Shown here: in pieces, positions 40,047 to 52,808 of the stretch
Layout of the letters: each line of letters begins with the position of its first letter
Numbering within the stretch: the stretch's first letter is position 1
From: Eutypella sp. D-1
Lineage: Eukaryota; Ascomycota; Sordariomycetes; Xylariales; Diatrypaceae
Direction: 5' to 3'
Length of the DNA stretch: 64,000 nucleotides
NCBI GenBank assembly: GCA_023313575.1
Contig: JAJTTP010000013.1
Span: forward strand, 620,001 to 684,000
The notes under the pieces: generated by a model
The model's input: the letters and a program-made list of their open reading frames with translations, nothing else
Database searches by the model: none
What the model was told of the DNA's origin: nothing
Position numbers and translations under genes: made by a program

Positions 40047-40528
40047 TCCTTGACGTCTTCATGAACAACTTCCTCATCCACATAACCTGGAAGAAAAGGA
40101 AGAAAAAAAATGAAAACAACAGGTCACATGACGTGCCGCAGTCCCAACGGTTAAAAACGCTTGTATCAGGACTCCATGGGCATTCAGGGATAACCCCGCG
40201 ACACCTGAGCCATATAACTACCAGATTTGGAATTCTCCCCCAAGGACCATCCCTCCAGCCCTTATTACCATATGGGAATTTTGTACATACAGCCCGGTTT
40301 ACCTTACCGAGTAACCCCTCAAGCGTGCCTAGAAAAGGTCGTTGATTGGCCGGTCAGTCGGCCAGCGGCGGCCCAACTCGCCGACGAGGGACTTGCCTGC
40401 TGAAAAACTGCCAACCTACCTCCCCCTTCCCCTCCCAAGAACCGTTGGGCATCAGCCCGAGCCGATCAACCCCGCGCTATCCATCCACTTCTGCAACTCT
40501 ACTTCCTCTACCTAGGACTGCTAGGTAG

Positions 40529-40548
40529 CTACCTACCTAGGTAGGTAG
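40529..40548. repeat. Perfect 20-base palindrome
   Basis: CTACCTACCTAGGTAGGTAG is its own reverse complement; a further TAGGTAGCTACCTA inverted repeat lies directly 5' of it. Confidence 0.9.
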
Positions 40549-43500
40549 ATAGTCATTAGTGTACACACATACCATTTGTAGTTCAATATAGTTGGTTCCC
40601 TATATACACCAACCTTGGAAGTTAGGAGGTGTATCCTTAAACTAGAGGTGATGTAAATCTTCTACAAGCACTTACCTCGACAATATATTTTGCGCGACTT
40701 CATAGGTGCCCAAAGGTGCTGTAACCATTAGTATGTAGCCATCAGTAACCTCTAGGGCTAGAGACCAAGCCGGAAAGCTTGACAACCGATTGGCTTGGGA
40801 ATACAAGTCGGCTGATTTGCCATCCATGACCTTATTACAACCTCTTAAGGAGTCCGCTTGGAAATACTTATGACTACATGGTACTTTCAGTACTTTCAAC
40901 TTACTAACGTGAACCTACCAGGCAGGCAGGTGTGATTGATTGATTGATTGACCTACTGACCTAGGTGTAGACATGTAGGGACCAGGCTGGTACAAGAGAG
41001 ATCTGCATGTTCTAGATTCTAGAATCAAATGTGCCCAACGGCGTCAGTTATCACACACACTACCAAGCTATCACTATCCATTAAGAAAGTAACTAAGACA
41101 ACAACCTCAGCCAGAAGTCAGACGAGCCAGACTTGTCAGACAAGCCCGGAAACCCCATATTCGATCATATTGGATGATCACCATGAAAGCATACTACTAC
41201 GTAGACATCGTGCATCGTGCGGTCGGTCGTGCGAACTGGCAAGAAAACATCATCATCTCCACCTTTCATCACCTCATCAAGTAATCAGTATTAATGCCGA
41301 GTAATAACGGAAAATCCAAATCCATGAACACCCAGGAATGCGGTCAAGTGGGACTGAACCGACCGAATGCCTGCCTGGCTTGCCTGCCTACCTGTCCATC
41401 ACCTACCTCAATGCCGGCCCCGGACCAAAATATCGTCCAAGGTGGTCTTATAACCTCACTTGGTCACTTGGATCCTCCCAGACAAAATAAACGGGCCATG
41501 AAGACTCAACCCATTCACGCATGAACGCACATATGTAACTAGCTAGGTGCGTACGTACATAGTACAGGTATCAAGGTGAAAAACTTGCTAGCATAGAAAG
41601 TAATACATTCTAGATCCAGTAACCAGCTCGCTGTTATTGCAGCAGCGCGAACGGTAGGGAAGGCAAGCATGTTCGCCAGCAAAGTTCGCAAGCGACTTTG
41701 CAGGTAGGCAATCCTCCATCTCGTCTCATCTCATACATGCATACATACCTACATAGGCTGTGTGTGGCTTTCAAAAATGGTCACCTGCATCCACGGCTAG
41801 TCGCAGCGTTCTTGTGTTGCGAGCCAGGAAGGGAGGGGTGGCCAGCATTACATTACATAGTAATTGGGCTGTGGCTGGACGGCATTCGCCAATGGTCTAC
41901 TGGTATACAGCTTATTAGAGTAGGGGTTGGGCAAGGGGTTGGTGGGTGATTGATATCAGCCGTTGTCGGAATATCCAATATTCGGGATCTATCACGACAA
42001 GGAGATAACGGTCCTGGCGAGTCACGAGCGTTATGCGTAAAGGGGTTCTTTTTACACAGTACTCAACCCACCATTTGGGGCTCGTGAAATTAGCCGTCCA
42101 CTGTCAGTTTTGACTATCTCTACTATCTTGATAATACATACCTGAGCATCTTAACGGGTTACTCAGCGTAAGAAGATGTGCATTTGGAGAAGAGCGGTCA
42201 CATGTCTCGCGAATACCTTCCGGGCTCTCTGCTTTTTCTTACTCTTTACCTACCTAGGTAGTTGAAACTTCTTGCCCAGCCGCAACGGGTTCCCGAGGGC
42301 CGATAACAAAGTTGCAAAGGACCACGCGCAGTGGCACCCCCTCCGCTTTTTGCTCGAACAAAAACTGACAGGTCACTTCCAGTTACCGGGAAAACACCAC
42401 AGGTCGCGCCTATGCGACGCCCGCTCCTAGTGCAAGCCAAGGCGGCCATGTAGCTGCTGCTGTGCGTGGTGCGTGGTGCGTGACAGCACCCCGGACTTGA
42501 TGTGGGAAACGAGGCATCATCTCTGTCGCCTTTTCAAGCGCGCCGCATGTAAGCTCCTTAGACTTGTTTGTCGCTCGCCCGCTTCAGTGATGGATCATTA
42601 TGACGACCAAGATGACGGAGCGATCCTTGTCTACAGATCCTCGTCACCACGCCTTCAAACAGAGATTCGAAGGGGGGCCGACCGACCGCATTGGGCGGGA
42701 GGCGGTTTACCGAGGGGGTAGCAGTTAACAGCAGGGTCCCCAGGCCAATTCCCGGCCGTCCGGTTGTGCTGGGCGCCTGTTTTGAAATCCGATTTTTCCA
42801 GAACCCGCATCTTTTGCGGGATCGAGGTTCCGAAATTCGATCCCCCAAAGGTCTTGCTGCATGCGAACCTGGGTCGCGGGCTCTGGGCATGTCGCCCGTT
42901 TGTACATATCGCCCGCCGCTATCGTTTCAAAGCCACCAATGCCGCTCAGCACTGCTGGTACGGCGGATGACTCGTCGCGTGCACGGCATAAGCGGGCGGT
43001 CCAGACAGAGCCTGTACGGATAGGATCAGCGGCGGTATGCGAGGCTGTCCAAGGACCAATCGCAATGCTCGTGGCTTCCCGTTACTCTACCTCCTGTGTA
43101 TGGTTGGTTGTAGCTCGACTTCCAAAACCCCCCATGCAGATACCTACCCGGTCGCTCATAGATAGGCATGATTACTGTGCATCAATGAAGCGAGCTCCGC
43201 GGAGAATGTACTGCACCCGGTTCGGTCATTGGGTCTTAAAGGGGTTCAAGAGCATCGCAGAAGCAAGAAGAAGAAATGAGGAGTGCATAGTCACATAGGC
43301 GATGAACAATTAAAAAGGAAGAAAAAAGCATATTGAAGCGGGGTGCAACCCCTTTCCGTTCCTCGCCCGCTCTCCTATAGATACTCGCATAGAAAAGGAC
43401 TCCGTGATCGCCTGGGGTCGCATGTGAACTTCCCGAAGAGGGACAGAATGCTAGCTCCGAAGAAAACCACCCAACATACATTACGCTCACGAGACCGCCA

Positions 43501-44589
43501 GGCCGTCGTCGAAGCGAGACAGATAGTACGGCGGGGAGATGTTTCTAAGATCTGCCTTGTTTAGTGATCCGTCAACTTTCCAGCCGCGGCCACTGCTACG
43601 GTGTGCGTCTCCCTTTGACGTACCATGCCTATATCCATGCCCATGCTCCACGTTGTAGACGATCTACGCATTAAACATACATGACCTACATAATGCCTTC
43701 AAACGACAGAAGGAGTAAAAGCATTTTCTTGGCTGCCTAGGTAACCCTACCCTGCCCCCTCCCTGGCCCTTCTTCTACCGCATATATACCCACCACGGCT
43801 GTTGTTCTTCGGCGGGCGAGTGCCTTAGAGCTTGCCGCTGCCGCTGCCATTACCGCCGCCGCTGCTACATGCTGCTCCCTAAGCCGGGTTCGTGGGAGAG
43901 GTGCGTCGTGGGATCACCCTATCATCCCCCCCGCCCCGCTCTCAGTTACATGTACATAACCGTCTGTTCCATCCGTCGTCCATGCCCTACGCTACGTGAC
44001 TTATCAGATGTGAGAGATGGATGGAGGGGGCGCGCGCCTGGGTTTCAACTGGTCCGCTTAAGGTAGGCCAGGCAGATCATCATCATCGACATTCATTCAT
44101 CGTGATCTATCATGATTGCGAACCCAGACCGCACGTTATGCAGGCGCCCGCGAATCGACGCCAGGATCACGGACAAGCCTGAATTCGTTGGGCTGGAGTC
44201 TGTCGCCCTTCTTTTCTGTGGTCGATAGCAATATATGGGTATATATTATCGCACAGATAGAGATAGTATATAGAGGCGTAGGTAGGGTAGATACATGGTT
44301 GGTTTCTGCCTTGCGCCGCGAGCCCCCAAACCCGATCATCACGGGCGTACCCTCGTTCCCCCTTACCGATTCCGGGCTCCATTTTGCGGTTTCGCGAGGC
44401 GAGATGAGGCGGAGAAGAAGGAAGAAGAGTTAGAAGTGCGAAATGGAATAGGGCGCAGGTGAATCCCGTCGGGCTCACATACCTGTCTATGTCGTACGCG
44501 ATTCGCATCGGTATCCTCTCTCCCTCTCCCACTTTCCTTCCCCTGTCTAACCAGTATAGCTATACCTTATGCAAGTACATTTGTTGCCC

Positions 44590-44602
44590 GGGGGGGGGGG
44601 GG
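44590..44602 (+). repeat. Poly-G tract (13)
   Basis: An uninterrupted G run followed by TCCCC, which could pair with it. Confidence 0.85.
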
Positions 44603-45300
44603 TCCCCTTCTAAGACATACAGATATATATGTATATGTAAATGCCGTCTACTACCGGCTGCTGATGTACTTTCTTCTGCATTGCAGCATGTATTCTGTAT
44701 GCATGGAGTTCGGTAGGTAAGTCATTTTCTTCCCTGCAGCGCAGCTTGGGTTACATTTAGGCCGGCCTGTTGCCTGCGTAACCTATTTATCTATGTAGAC
44801 CACGCGAGGGCCTGAAAGAGACGACGGTAGATGGAGAGGATAGATAGATACCTAAGACAGGTAGCGGAGCTGTACATAAGTAAGTAGGGGAAGGATGGAA
44901 GGATGGGTGGCTAGGGGGGGCGGGCAGGCAGATAGACCCTTGACGATCTACCTTGCGTAATGCCACACTACGATCTCGTCACCTCTGCTGGCTGGTCTAT
45001 TGTCTACAAATAAACTAAGCTACGAAGAGACACGCATGTCTTCCAACCATATATAGAGGGATCTAAAATTGTCATACAAAATAAAAATCTCCATGCGACA
45101 AATGCTGCTCACAGCACCTCACGCTAAGACGATCCCTGCCCTGCATGTATATATGGAGGTAGGTAGGTAGCAAAGAAGTAGGCAGGCAAGGCAGGCAGTA
45201 TTCCGTAGACATGGTATATCTACATAGGTAGACACCTGGGTAAAACATGCATTGCGGGCAGCAGCACGTTGCGTTGCGTTCGTCAGCGAGCTTTTAGGAG

Positions 45301-45321
45301 CAGCAGCAGCAGCAGCAGCAG
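45301..45321 (+). repeat. (CAG)7 microsatellite
   Basis: Seven exact CAG units in non-coding DNA. Confidence 0.95.
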
Positions 45322-46528
45322 TATGCCTGGAAAAACATTGTCTGGGATGTCTGAGATCTACCTGCGTAGTGGGTTTCCCTTGGCTGCTTGGGATATATAC
45401 ATTCAACACCGACCCGTGCTGGCCGTGTCTTGTCTTGGGTACCGTCGCCGTACGCTACTTCGGTAGTACATACTGCGCAATCCCGACGACAGCCGCCTGC
45501 CTGCCTGCCTTCCTATCATGGGTTGTATGTAGTAGGCCTGGACGCCTGCTTTATGTAGGATACGGGCATCAAAAATAGTTGTACTGCGTTATGTACGTAA
45601 CGACGGGGTCATCATCATGTGTTAGGTAGACACGGGCCCATAAGGAGGCAGAGCTACGAGCCAGCCTCTCAAGCACGAGAAGATGCCTGCGGGAAACGCG
45701 TTTTTTTGGGGGGGGGGGAGCCGCTTTCGAGGAACGGCAGACGGTTTCCCTACAATTTGATTCCTCTGTGAGATGACGCTACCGCACCCTCTCTGTGGTT
45801 CTGTGTAGCGTAGGACGAGGCGATATGTAACACCAGGCACGCGTACATATTACGGAGACTTAAACCAATATGAGAGAGAGCAGGCGGTTGAATTCGCTGC
45901 CAAACTGGGCAGCAACAAGATGTGGTGTGTCCTATGTCACAGCTCAAACGGCGCCCTCGATTCGGGGCGCGGATGTACACAACGTGGTACATCTGAAAGA
46001 ACAACGGCTTTTTTTTTCTTCTTCTCTTTCTTTGTTTCTTTGCCTAGCTTCTTCGTCTTCCCCTTTTTTTGCATCAGGAGGACGAAAAGGGGAAGCAAGG
46101 CGAGAATTAATACCATCTACCTTCTACGTATGCCCACCCCGCCGCCCGCCCCGCATTCTTCGCCTTTTCTTGACCTTCGATTAATGGGGAAATTCCTCGC
46201 GGCACTTGCCATTTTGACCGCCTTCCCGCTCTCAATGAGGCTCCGTCACGCACTTATCCCTGTGGCCCACCACCGTGTGTTTCTTTCTTGTCACCCGTCC
46301 CAGTACCGTGTGTATATTGCGCCTCCTCTAGATATAGAAAGTGAGATCTCTACATACATGGTAGTCACCGAGTGAAGCCTCCCCGGGAACCCCCCTCCTT
46401 CCGGCGCCCTGTCTCGCTTCCGGGAGGCTGGGCCCGGGGTCGTATGTAGTTATATGCGTAAGTGACTTAAGGCGGCAATGAATAAAATGAATAACACATG
46501 GATGTGGATGGGCGCAAACGGATGGACC

Positions 46529-46543
46529 GGGGGGGGGGGGGGG
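46529..46543 (+). repeat. Poly-G tract (about 15)
   Basis: An uninterrupted G run in non-coding DNA. Confidence 0.85.
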
Positions 46544-46910
46544 TTGGTTAGTAATCGTCCCAATCCTGGGTAAACCAGAGAGAGAGAGATCTCGGGTCCC
46601 GGGCCCCGGCGATCGACCTGCCGACGATCCAACTTCCATCGCGCTGGGGCTAAAAGCGGGAAAGACGCTCTACATGAGGAAGTACGCACGCATCTCCGAT
46701 ACTAATAATTCTGTTGTTGTTTCTTGGTAATCTCTTTTTTTCCTTCTAAAAGGGAAAAGGGGGAGGGGAGCTTCGGGGGGCCAGAGGCGCTTCCTCGGTG
46801 TTTTCGATATATGCAGGGGACATATCACATCTGACGACGAGAAGATTGCTACTACTACCGCCTATTACCTCTTTAAAACATACGTTGTGGGAGCCGCGGC
46901 CTCCTCCTCC

Positions 46911-46932
46911 GCCGCCGCCGCCGCCGCCGCCG
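46911..46932 (+). repeat. (GCC)n microsatellite
   Basis: About seven GCC/CCG units preceded by CTC units. A frame across it would code poly-Pro, but no gene is supported there. Confidence 0.9.
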
Positions 46933-47437
46933 CTGCCGCGAGCGATCTCTGGACGTGTTTGGGATTTCGCGGATCGGGGAGGCGCTCTCTTTTTTTATGA
47001 TGTGTCTTCTGCCGATGGTGGCCGCAATGCACAGGGATCGGGGCTGAACTGGGCTGGGGGCGGAAGGCGGGTTGGAGGAGGGGAGGGGAGGGGAGATCTG
47101 ATTAATTCGATCGGGTCTGGGCTGGCCAGGGGACTTTTGGGGCGTACATAGATAGGCAGTTGACAGGGTAGATTACGGATGACAGGCCACAAAACAGCCG
47201 CACCAGACAGACAGAGGACAGGGTGACCTCAAACAAGTCATTTTTTGCTTTCCTTTTTCTTTTCTTTCCATTTCCATTTGGGTATTTTTATCGTCCCCGA
47301 ACACGCGTTCCAAATTAAACCTCGCCTCGCCGGTTCCGTACGCACGTAACCAGGTAACGTGGCATGGTCATGCTTATGCCTATGCCTATGCCTATCCCTA
47401 CGAAATACATAGTATTGTACGTATCGTGCTTGTCTCG

Positions 47438-48437
47438 TCACCCCTCCTTGCCCTTGCCCTTGACATCGGTCTTGCCCCTCCGCGCTCTCCTCGGTCTCGA
47501 CCGCCGCTCCTTCCAAATCTTCCAGCGCCGCCTATCGAGGGGGCCGAAAACATCGCCGTCGTCCCTCGGCTCGCGACGGCCGCCGTGTTCTTCGGCTTCT
47601 GCCTCCGCCTCCACGCCCTCGGTGAACACCAGGTCGCCCCTCTTGCCGAGCCCCTCGCGCGCGGCCTCCTCCAACAGGATACCGAAGGCCAGAAGCGCGG
47701 TCTCATCCATACTCTTCTCATCGATGTTGCCGCGCTCGACCCTCCGTCCCGGCTCTTTCCCATCTCCTTCCTTACCGCCCTCATCGCGCCGTGATACAGG
47801 GGGGAGAAGTGCCGCCGCCGCGGGGGTAGTGAAGGGCCCGCCAACTTGCCGCTCGGCGGCGAGCGCATCGTAGAAATGGCTGGCGTAGCTGTGCATAGCC
47901 TTAAGCAGATCGCTGTCCGGCAGCACGTCGCGACCCCCGTCGGGTAGCGCCTCGTGTGCGTGATAGATGTCCTTCTCGGCGAAGCGCACAGGCGCGCCGA
48001 CGCGCCTAAACAACACTTCCTCCGGCGCGAGGACGGCATCGCGGTGCTGGTCCTTGCGGGCTGCGCGGCGGCGTTGATGGTGGCGATGATGGGCCGGTGT
48101 GGTGGTTTCCGAGTCCGAGAAGTAGTCGTCGTTGTCGAGCGATTGGGTCGACGTTACACGACCTGTAAAGCATATGACGGCGGGTTAGTATAGAATCTAA
48201 AGCGTAATATCTAGTGGAAAGGTAGGTGCACAGGGACAAGTCCTCGTGTTTTTGGGGTACATGAACGGAATGGAACGGACCTGCTACGGCATCATAGATA
48301 TTTGCCTCCCTTCCCCTAGGGGCCCTGCGCCTTGGTTTTTTTTCTATGGCAGTCTCGGCATCGGATGGGTTGAGTGAGCGTGCCGGACTGTCCAATGGAT
48401 TTCGTTTCTGGCTATAGCGAGCGCTTCTTGAGGCCAT
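47438..48437 (-). CDS. RRN10: UAF complex subunit Rrn10-like
   Basis: Probable filamentous-fungal homologue of Rrn10, a subunit of the upstream activating factor that drives RNA polymerase I initiation at rDNA. Two exons, 48437-48281 and 48162-47438, are joined over a 118 bp intron (NIYDAVAG-RVTS) and give 293 residues. Recognisable pieces are NIYDAV, APEEVLFRR, PVRFAEKDIY, LPDSDLLKAMHSYASHFYDA and MDETALLAFGILLEEAAREGL. The last two match the two helical blocks of the yeast protein (ending its DIDL-VVHYYA and FDETSL-LGLLIE parts). The protein is twice as long as yeast Rrn10, with a basic N-terminus, a Gly/Asp/Glu linker and a Lys/Arg-rich C-terminus. It is divergent from the WD40 gene over 650 bp. 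The family call rests on these motifs only. Confidence 0.72.
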
Positions 48438-49087
48438 CGTGCTACGTGATCTGCTTGCTATCGTGGGGTCCCGGTCTGTCTCCCGGCCTGTATCATGTGA
48501 TGTAGCTTGGAATTAAAAACCTGTGTAGCGGCCGGCTCAGGTTGTACATTTTTCTGTGATATCCCCAATTGGCAATATGGTCGTCTCTATCTCTTGATCT
48601 CTTGCTTGTGCGCGTCCAATAATCTAGTGATAGGAGGTGAAATGTTTAGGAAAGGGAGACGAAGTTGAATGGGTAGAGGTTGTTAATGTAGGTGATTAGA
48701 TTGATGCACGCTATCTAAACTTATCTAGGTGTTTTGTTAGTGGGGTCCCGAGTATACCTATTTAGGTAAGCTATAGAGCTGCCTAGGCACTCTTAAATGC
48801 CCCACATCGGCGTGATCGGCATCTTGTACCCCACACTTACCCGTAATGACGACGACGTACCTTGACTTCATACTTCTAAGTTCGGAGCCGGAATCTTACT
48901 TCAAATTTTTACATTCTTCACTCTTCCAGCCTCAATCTTCGCGTCTCAATCTTCGTATCCCCCATTATATATTTTATGTGTTTTAGGACTCCCCCTTTCC
49001 TTTCTAACCTTTCACATCCTAGCCATATGAAACTCTTTAGATAGATAGATACAGACCACTCGGTTTCCGATGCTAATGAATGAATGA
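48438..49087. promoter_or_regulatory. Shared divergent promoter region of RRN10-like and CSA-like genes
   Basis: 650 bp between two divergent start codons. The side near the WD40 gene has a C/T-rich leader (48890-49020) and a cluster of upstream ATGs. No TATA box at a fixed place was evident. Confidence 0.55.
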
Positions 49088-49090
49088 ATG
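49070..49090 (+). promoter_or_regulatory. Cluster of upstream ATGs before the CSA-like start
   Basis: ATG occurs at 49070, 49076, 49080, 49084 and 49088 because of an AATG tetranucleotide repeat. The first two share a frame and stop at once (ATGAATGAATGA); 49080 gives three codons; 49084 opens a 16-codon frame that overlaps the gene; 49088 is the true start. Such a cluster may tune initiation, which is inference. Confidence 0.6.
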
Positions 49091-50592
49091 AATCAATTTT
49101 TGTTCGAACGGTCCACTGGCAATATTGGACCTAATGTCTTTGCCAGGCTGCAGACCACGCAACTTCTCAACTCTTTTCGTCCCGAGCCACATTTCCGCTT
49201 TGACGGTGGCGAGCGAGGCGTAGCTATCCACGATGGAGAACCGGGCCCGGTAGACTCCGATACCAAATCGCACATATGGGCACACCAGGCTGGCGTCAGT
49301 GCTCTGGCGCTGGAGCGCTTCGACGGTAGAATGTGAGTCTATTTATCTCCTTCCATCTCAAATTTCATGTGCTGTTCTCTGATTGCCCTCTTTTCAGTCT
49401 TATATCTGGCGGCTCAGACGCCTCGATAAAGTTCTGGGACCTGGAGCAGTGTGGAAACCCTTCAGGGGCACATGCTTTCACTCCGATTGGACGTATCGCC
49501 CGGTCAGATCAGGGGCATAAGTTTGGCATCACACATCTGTCCTTTTATCCGTTCGATGCTGCCGCTTTTCTTTCATCTTCGTATGACCAGACTCTGAAAC
49601 TCTGGTCAACGCAGAAGGCCCAGGTCTCGGGTTCTTTCTCGTTGGGGTCCAAAGTCTACACACACGCCACATCCCCCATTGCTTCACATTTACTTGTCGC
49701 ATGTGGCACGCAGCATCCCGCCGCCCGTCTAGTAGATCTGCGTTCGGGTGCCAATGTGCATTCTCTAGCGGGGCATCAAGGAGCCGTGTTGGCCACCTCG
49801 TGGTCGCCTCGCCACGAGCATATACTTGCGACGGGGAGTGTAGACGGGGCCGTGAAAATTTGGGATATCAGAAGAGCTGGTGGTGCTATCGGAATGCTTG
49901 ATAAAGAGGATAGTCTAGGCTTATACTACAACGGCTTATTGGGCGCTGATGGTAAGGTCAGGGTTCGCGCATCTGCGAAAGCACATGCAGGCCCCGTCAA
50001 CAGCCTGACCTGGACCGATGACGGCTCTTTCGTCATTTCAGCCGGCCACGATCGACGTATTCGGGTATGGGATGCCGCCACGGGTAGGAACACCCTTGCC
50101 AGCTTTGGCCCCAGTATCCGGAATAGCCAACTTGCGACTATGACTATGTTTACATCTCCTGTGGGGGTGGCGCATCCGGGGAAGGAGGTTTTGTTCTGGC
50201 CCAACGATACTGAGATCCTTTTACTCGACTTACACGACGGTCATGTGATCACCAGGCTTCGAGGCACGGGGCCGGCAGTATCTGGCATCAAAGGCAGCGG
50301 CGGTGCTCAACGGACAGTGAAGAATCGCATTACCAGCATTGCCTGGAGAGGTGCTGGTGGTGCTGGCGGCGCTTCGAATGGTACTGTTATGGGTGGTAGT
50401 AACATGTCGGGTGCTATCTATAGTGCTCACCTTGATGGCCAGATAAGAGCCTGGGTACCCCAGCTGCAAGGGGACGACAAGGAAGCCGAGGACGACGTGA
50501 CAGCCCACGATCAAGAGGCAAGGGAGAGGAAACGCAAGGCAATTGATGATGCCTTCAAGAGTTTAATGGGACGAAAGATTACTTTTACTTGA
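49088..50592 (+). CDS. CSA/Rad28-like WD40 protein of transcription-coupled repair
   Basis: Homologue of human ERCC8 (CSA), yeast Rad28 and fission yeast Ckn1: a WD40 propeller acting as substrate receptor of a DDB1-Cul4 ubiquitin ligase in transcription-coupled nucleotide excision repair. Two exons, 49088-49332 and 49398-50592, with a 65 bp intron (join FDGR-ILISGGSD), give 479 residues. The N-terminus FLFERSTGNIGPNVFARL matches the family start. WD-type blades include SGGSDASIKFWDLE, SSSYDQTLKLWS, ATGSVDGAVKIWDIRR, SAGHDRRIRVWDAATG and SAHLDGQIRAWVP. WDIRR carries the Asp-x-Arg feature used to contact DDB1. A Gly-rich loop lies near 420-435, and the end is a charged helix (EARERKRKAIDDAFKSLMGR). 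Family is sure at the WD40 level and good at the CSA level. Confidence 0.88.
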
Positions 50593-52784
50593 GCCCAATT
50601 CAACCCGATCTGCATCCCACTCACGGCTATACGGATTTGTTCTTTCACTCGTTGATACTGCCCATGATTGGATGATCGGCATCACAATCTCTTAGCGTTG
50701 TCATCAATCCTTCTGCTTTTCGGGCCGAGGTCTTCTTCAGTATTCGTCCGTATTAAGAAACAAATACAAGCCCCTTGAACCAATAATTACCGAGTCACTC
50801 AAGTTTATGCATGTATCCCTACATCAAACCCCTTAATATAGTCCAAGTTTAGGTAGATCGGCTATTCATTTTGGGCCCGACCTGCCAACCTCAAGATGGA
50901 TGCTATGCATCAATTCCCCATATGTTTAAAACCCATGACCTGCTTTGCTTACTTACTTGACCGCAGGTTGTCCACGTGGAGTCTCTGATGTCAACAGTTA
51001 CCGAGGGCCTGTATCAGTCTCCCTCCCCTTGACCTCCCCGCCCAGTTACAACTTGTGTCAAGCAGGCCTAATTGGGTACCGTTTTCGTGTTAGGCGCGGA
51101 TCTCTGCCCATGGACAACCCCTGTCCGAGCCTATCTCGTTCGATGTAACGATAAGCAAGCCGCTCTGCGGGCCTAACTGGCGGCTCTGCTGACTGACTGT
51201 CTACCCTTCCTTTCCCAAAGCCCGACCGCAACACCAACCCGCGGGGCGTCCAACCCTCCTGCTCGGATTGGGCCCACACCGTTTTCGGGTTGTGAATGTC
51301 CTGCCTGGGTTAGGCCAACCTGTGCTCTCTGCGCTGCGATGGTGCGGCACGGCGCGGCGGTCGCGACGGTGACTGATTGATAAGGCGAGGCTGAGCCACT
51401 TCGACAACGGGAAGCCCGCCCATCCATCCATCCATCCTGCCATCCATTGCTCCTATCCGTCCAGCCAGCCAGCCAACCAGCCATTCCGTCTCACAAAAAG
51501 CGTCGGAATGCCGCACCGATGGGGCGCGCGGAACCCGGTCGATATGTGAACCGCACTATAGCGATCAGCGCCAGGCCATTCGCTCCCGCTTACATACGAC
51601 GTGGAGTAACCATGTGTAGGTACACATAACTAACTCGCCAATCTGCCAGTAATACATATAAGCACCCCAAAGTCTTGGTCTTCTATACATGCGTATGCAA
51701 TAGTACCAGGCCTTCAGCTATCACCGGCCACAGGGTTTCGGGGTCACTTGATCGCCAAGTAACATATATGCATAATGCATTGCACGTGTGCGAATGTGAA
51801 ATGCGAATGCGATTGTAAATACAAATGTGGGATGTGCGTGATAATCAAGCTTGCGGATTACTCAACACGTACGGAGAGCGGAGGCATAGTTATGTGTCCA
51901 CCCCGTCAAGGCGTCACAATTTCCAGGATTGGGTACTTAAGCGACAAGGAATTCCCTCCCCCTCTCCACACAATCAATGGCTGTCCCAACTTGAAAGCAG
52001 GGCAAAAACCGACCGGTCCCCGCCCTCCCATGTATTTGGAGGCGGCGTTGCAGCAGAGTGACCCGGCTCTCAGGTACGCGCTTGCGCCATCTGCCTGGTT
52101 CTGATGGGGGCGCGATGGGCGGTCGGCCAGATGCGAAAGTTTCACGGCAAAGACATTGTTGATCAGTTATATACTTTAAGCTATCTAAATAGGCAGATAT
52201 GGCTCTCTTGGAATGTACAACAGTAATTACTTTCTGTTATGGTTGCATAGCCTTCCGTCTTTTTCCTGGATCGCTTCGTTACTCATAGCCGTACAACATC
52301 AGATCCTAGATCTGGCATCGCCGCTTCTCAGCCCTCGATTCCCGTCGACGCGCCGCCCCTTCTCAGTGGCAGCTGCATGAAAAGCGGCGGCCACTCCCGT
52401 GCCGGTCACGGACTGTGAGCCAACTACGTACATAGTACCAGAGCGAGACGGGAAGTGATGATCGACTTCCTAGCATGTAGACTCGGTGGTTCATTACCCT
52501 CGCATTGCGGCCGGTGATAGGCGGTACTATCACCGCTGATAAAATATATTGCTGACAGGACAAAGAGCACCTACCCCTACGTACCGAAGTACATTATAGT
52601 ACACTGTAGCTTCGAACATCTCTGCCGATACCTTACCTACCACCCTGCCTGCCGTACCCCGCGTGTGTGCTACTGCTGCTGCTGCGGCGTAGCAGTGTGG
52701 TCAGACGAAGCATGTTAGGGGGCTTGGGCTGGGGCGACAGGGAAGACGCACGCACTGGATTCCTCTTCTGCTTCTTACGGCTTG

Positions 52785-52808
52785 CTTCTGCTTCTGCTTC
52801 TGCTTCTG
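52785..52808 (+). repeat. CTTCTG hexamer x4
   Basis: Four exact copies in tandem. Confidence 0.9.

Larger units (their letters stand above)
28137..47437. other. 19.3 kb stretch without a supported gene
   Basis: Both strands were read for frames with family motifs, intron-joinable conserved blocks, tRNA-type boxes and 5S-like sequence; none was convincing. The longest open frames (38360-38758, 42861-43298, 45920-46375, about 130-150 codons) are compositionally odd and overlap others. The DNA is not strongly AT-rich, so it does not look like a classic RIP-mutated desert. It is rich in microsatellites, G runs and TAGGTA/TACCTA words. A CT-rich patch at 33080-33170 resembles a fungal leader, but no good ORF follows it. 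Part of 28137-29000 probably serves as promoter or leader of the Zn2Cys6 gene. Confidence 0.55.

Noticed and set aside
42800..42850. tRNA-like B box around ggttccgaaattcg
   Set aside because: Spacing and bases do not fit a tRNA B box, and no A box or cloverleaf could be drawn.
43360..43480. 5S rRNA-like words (cgctctcctatag)
   Set aside because: Only about 13 bases resemble fungal 5S rRNA; the rest does not fit.
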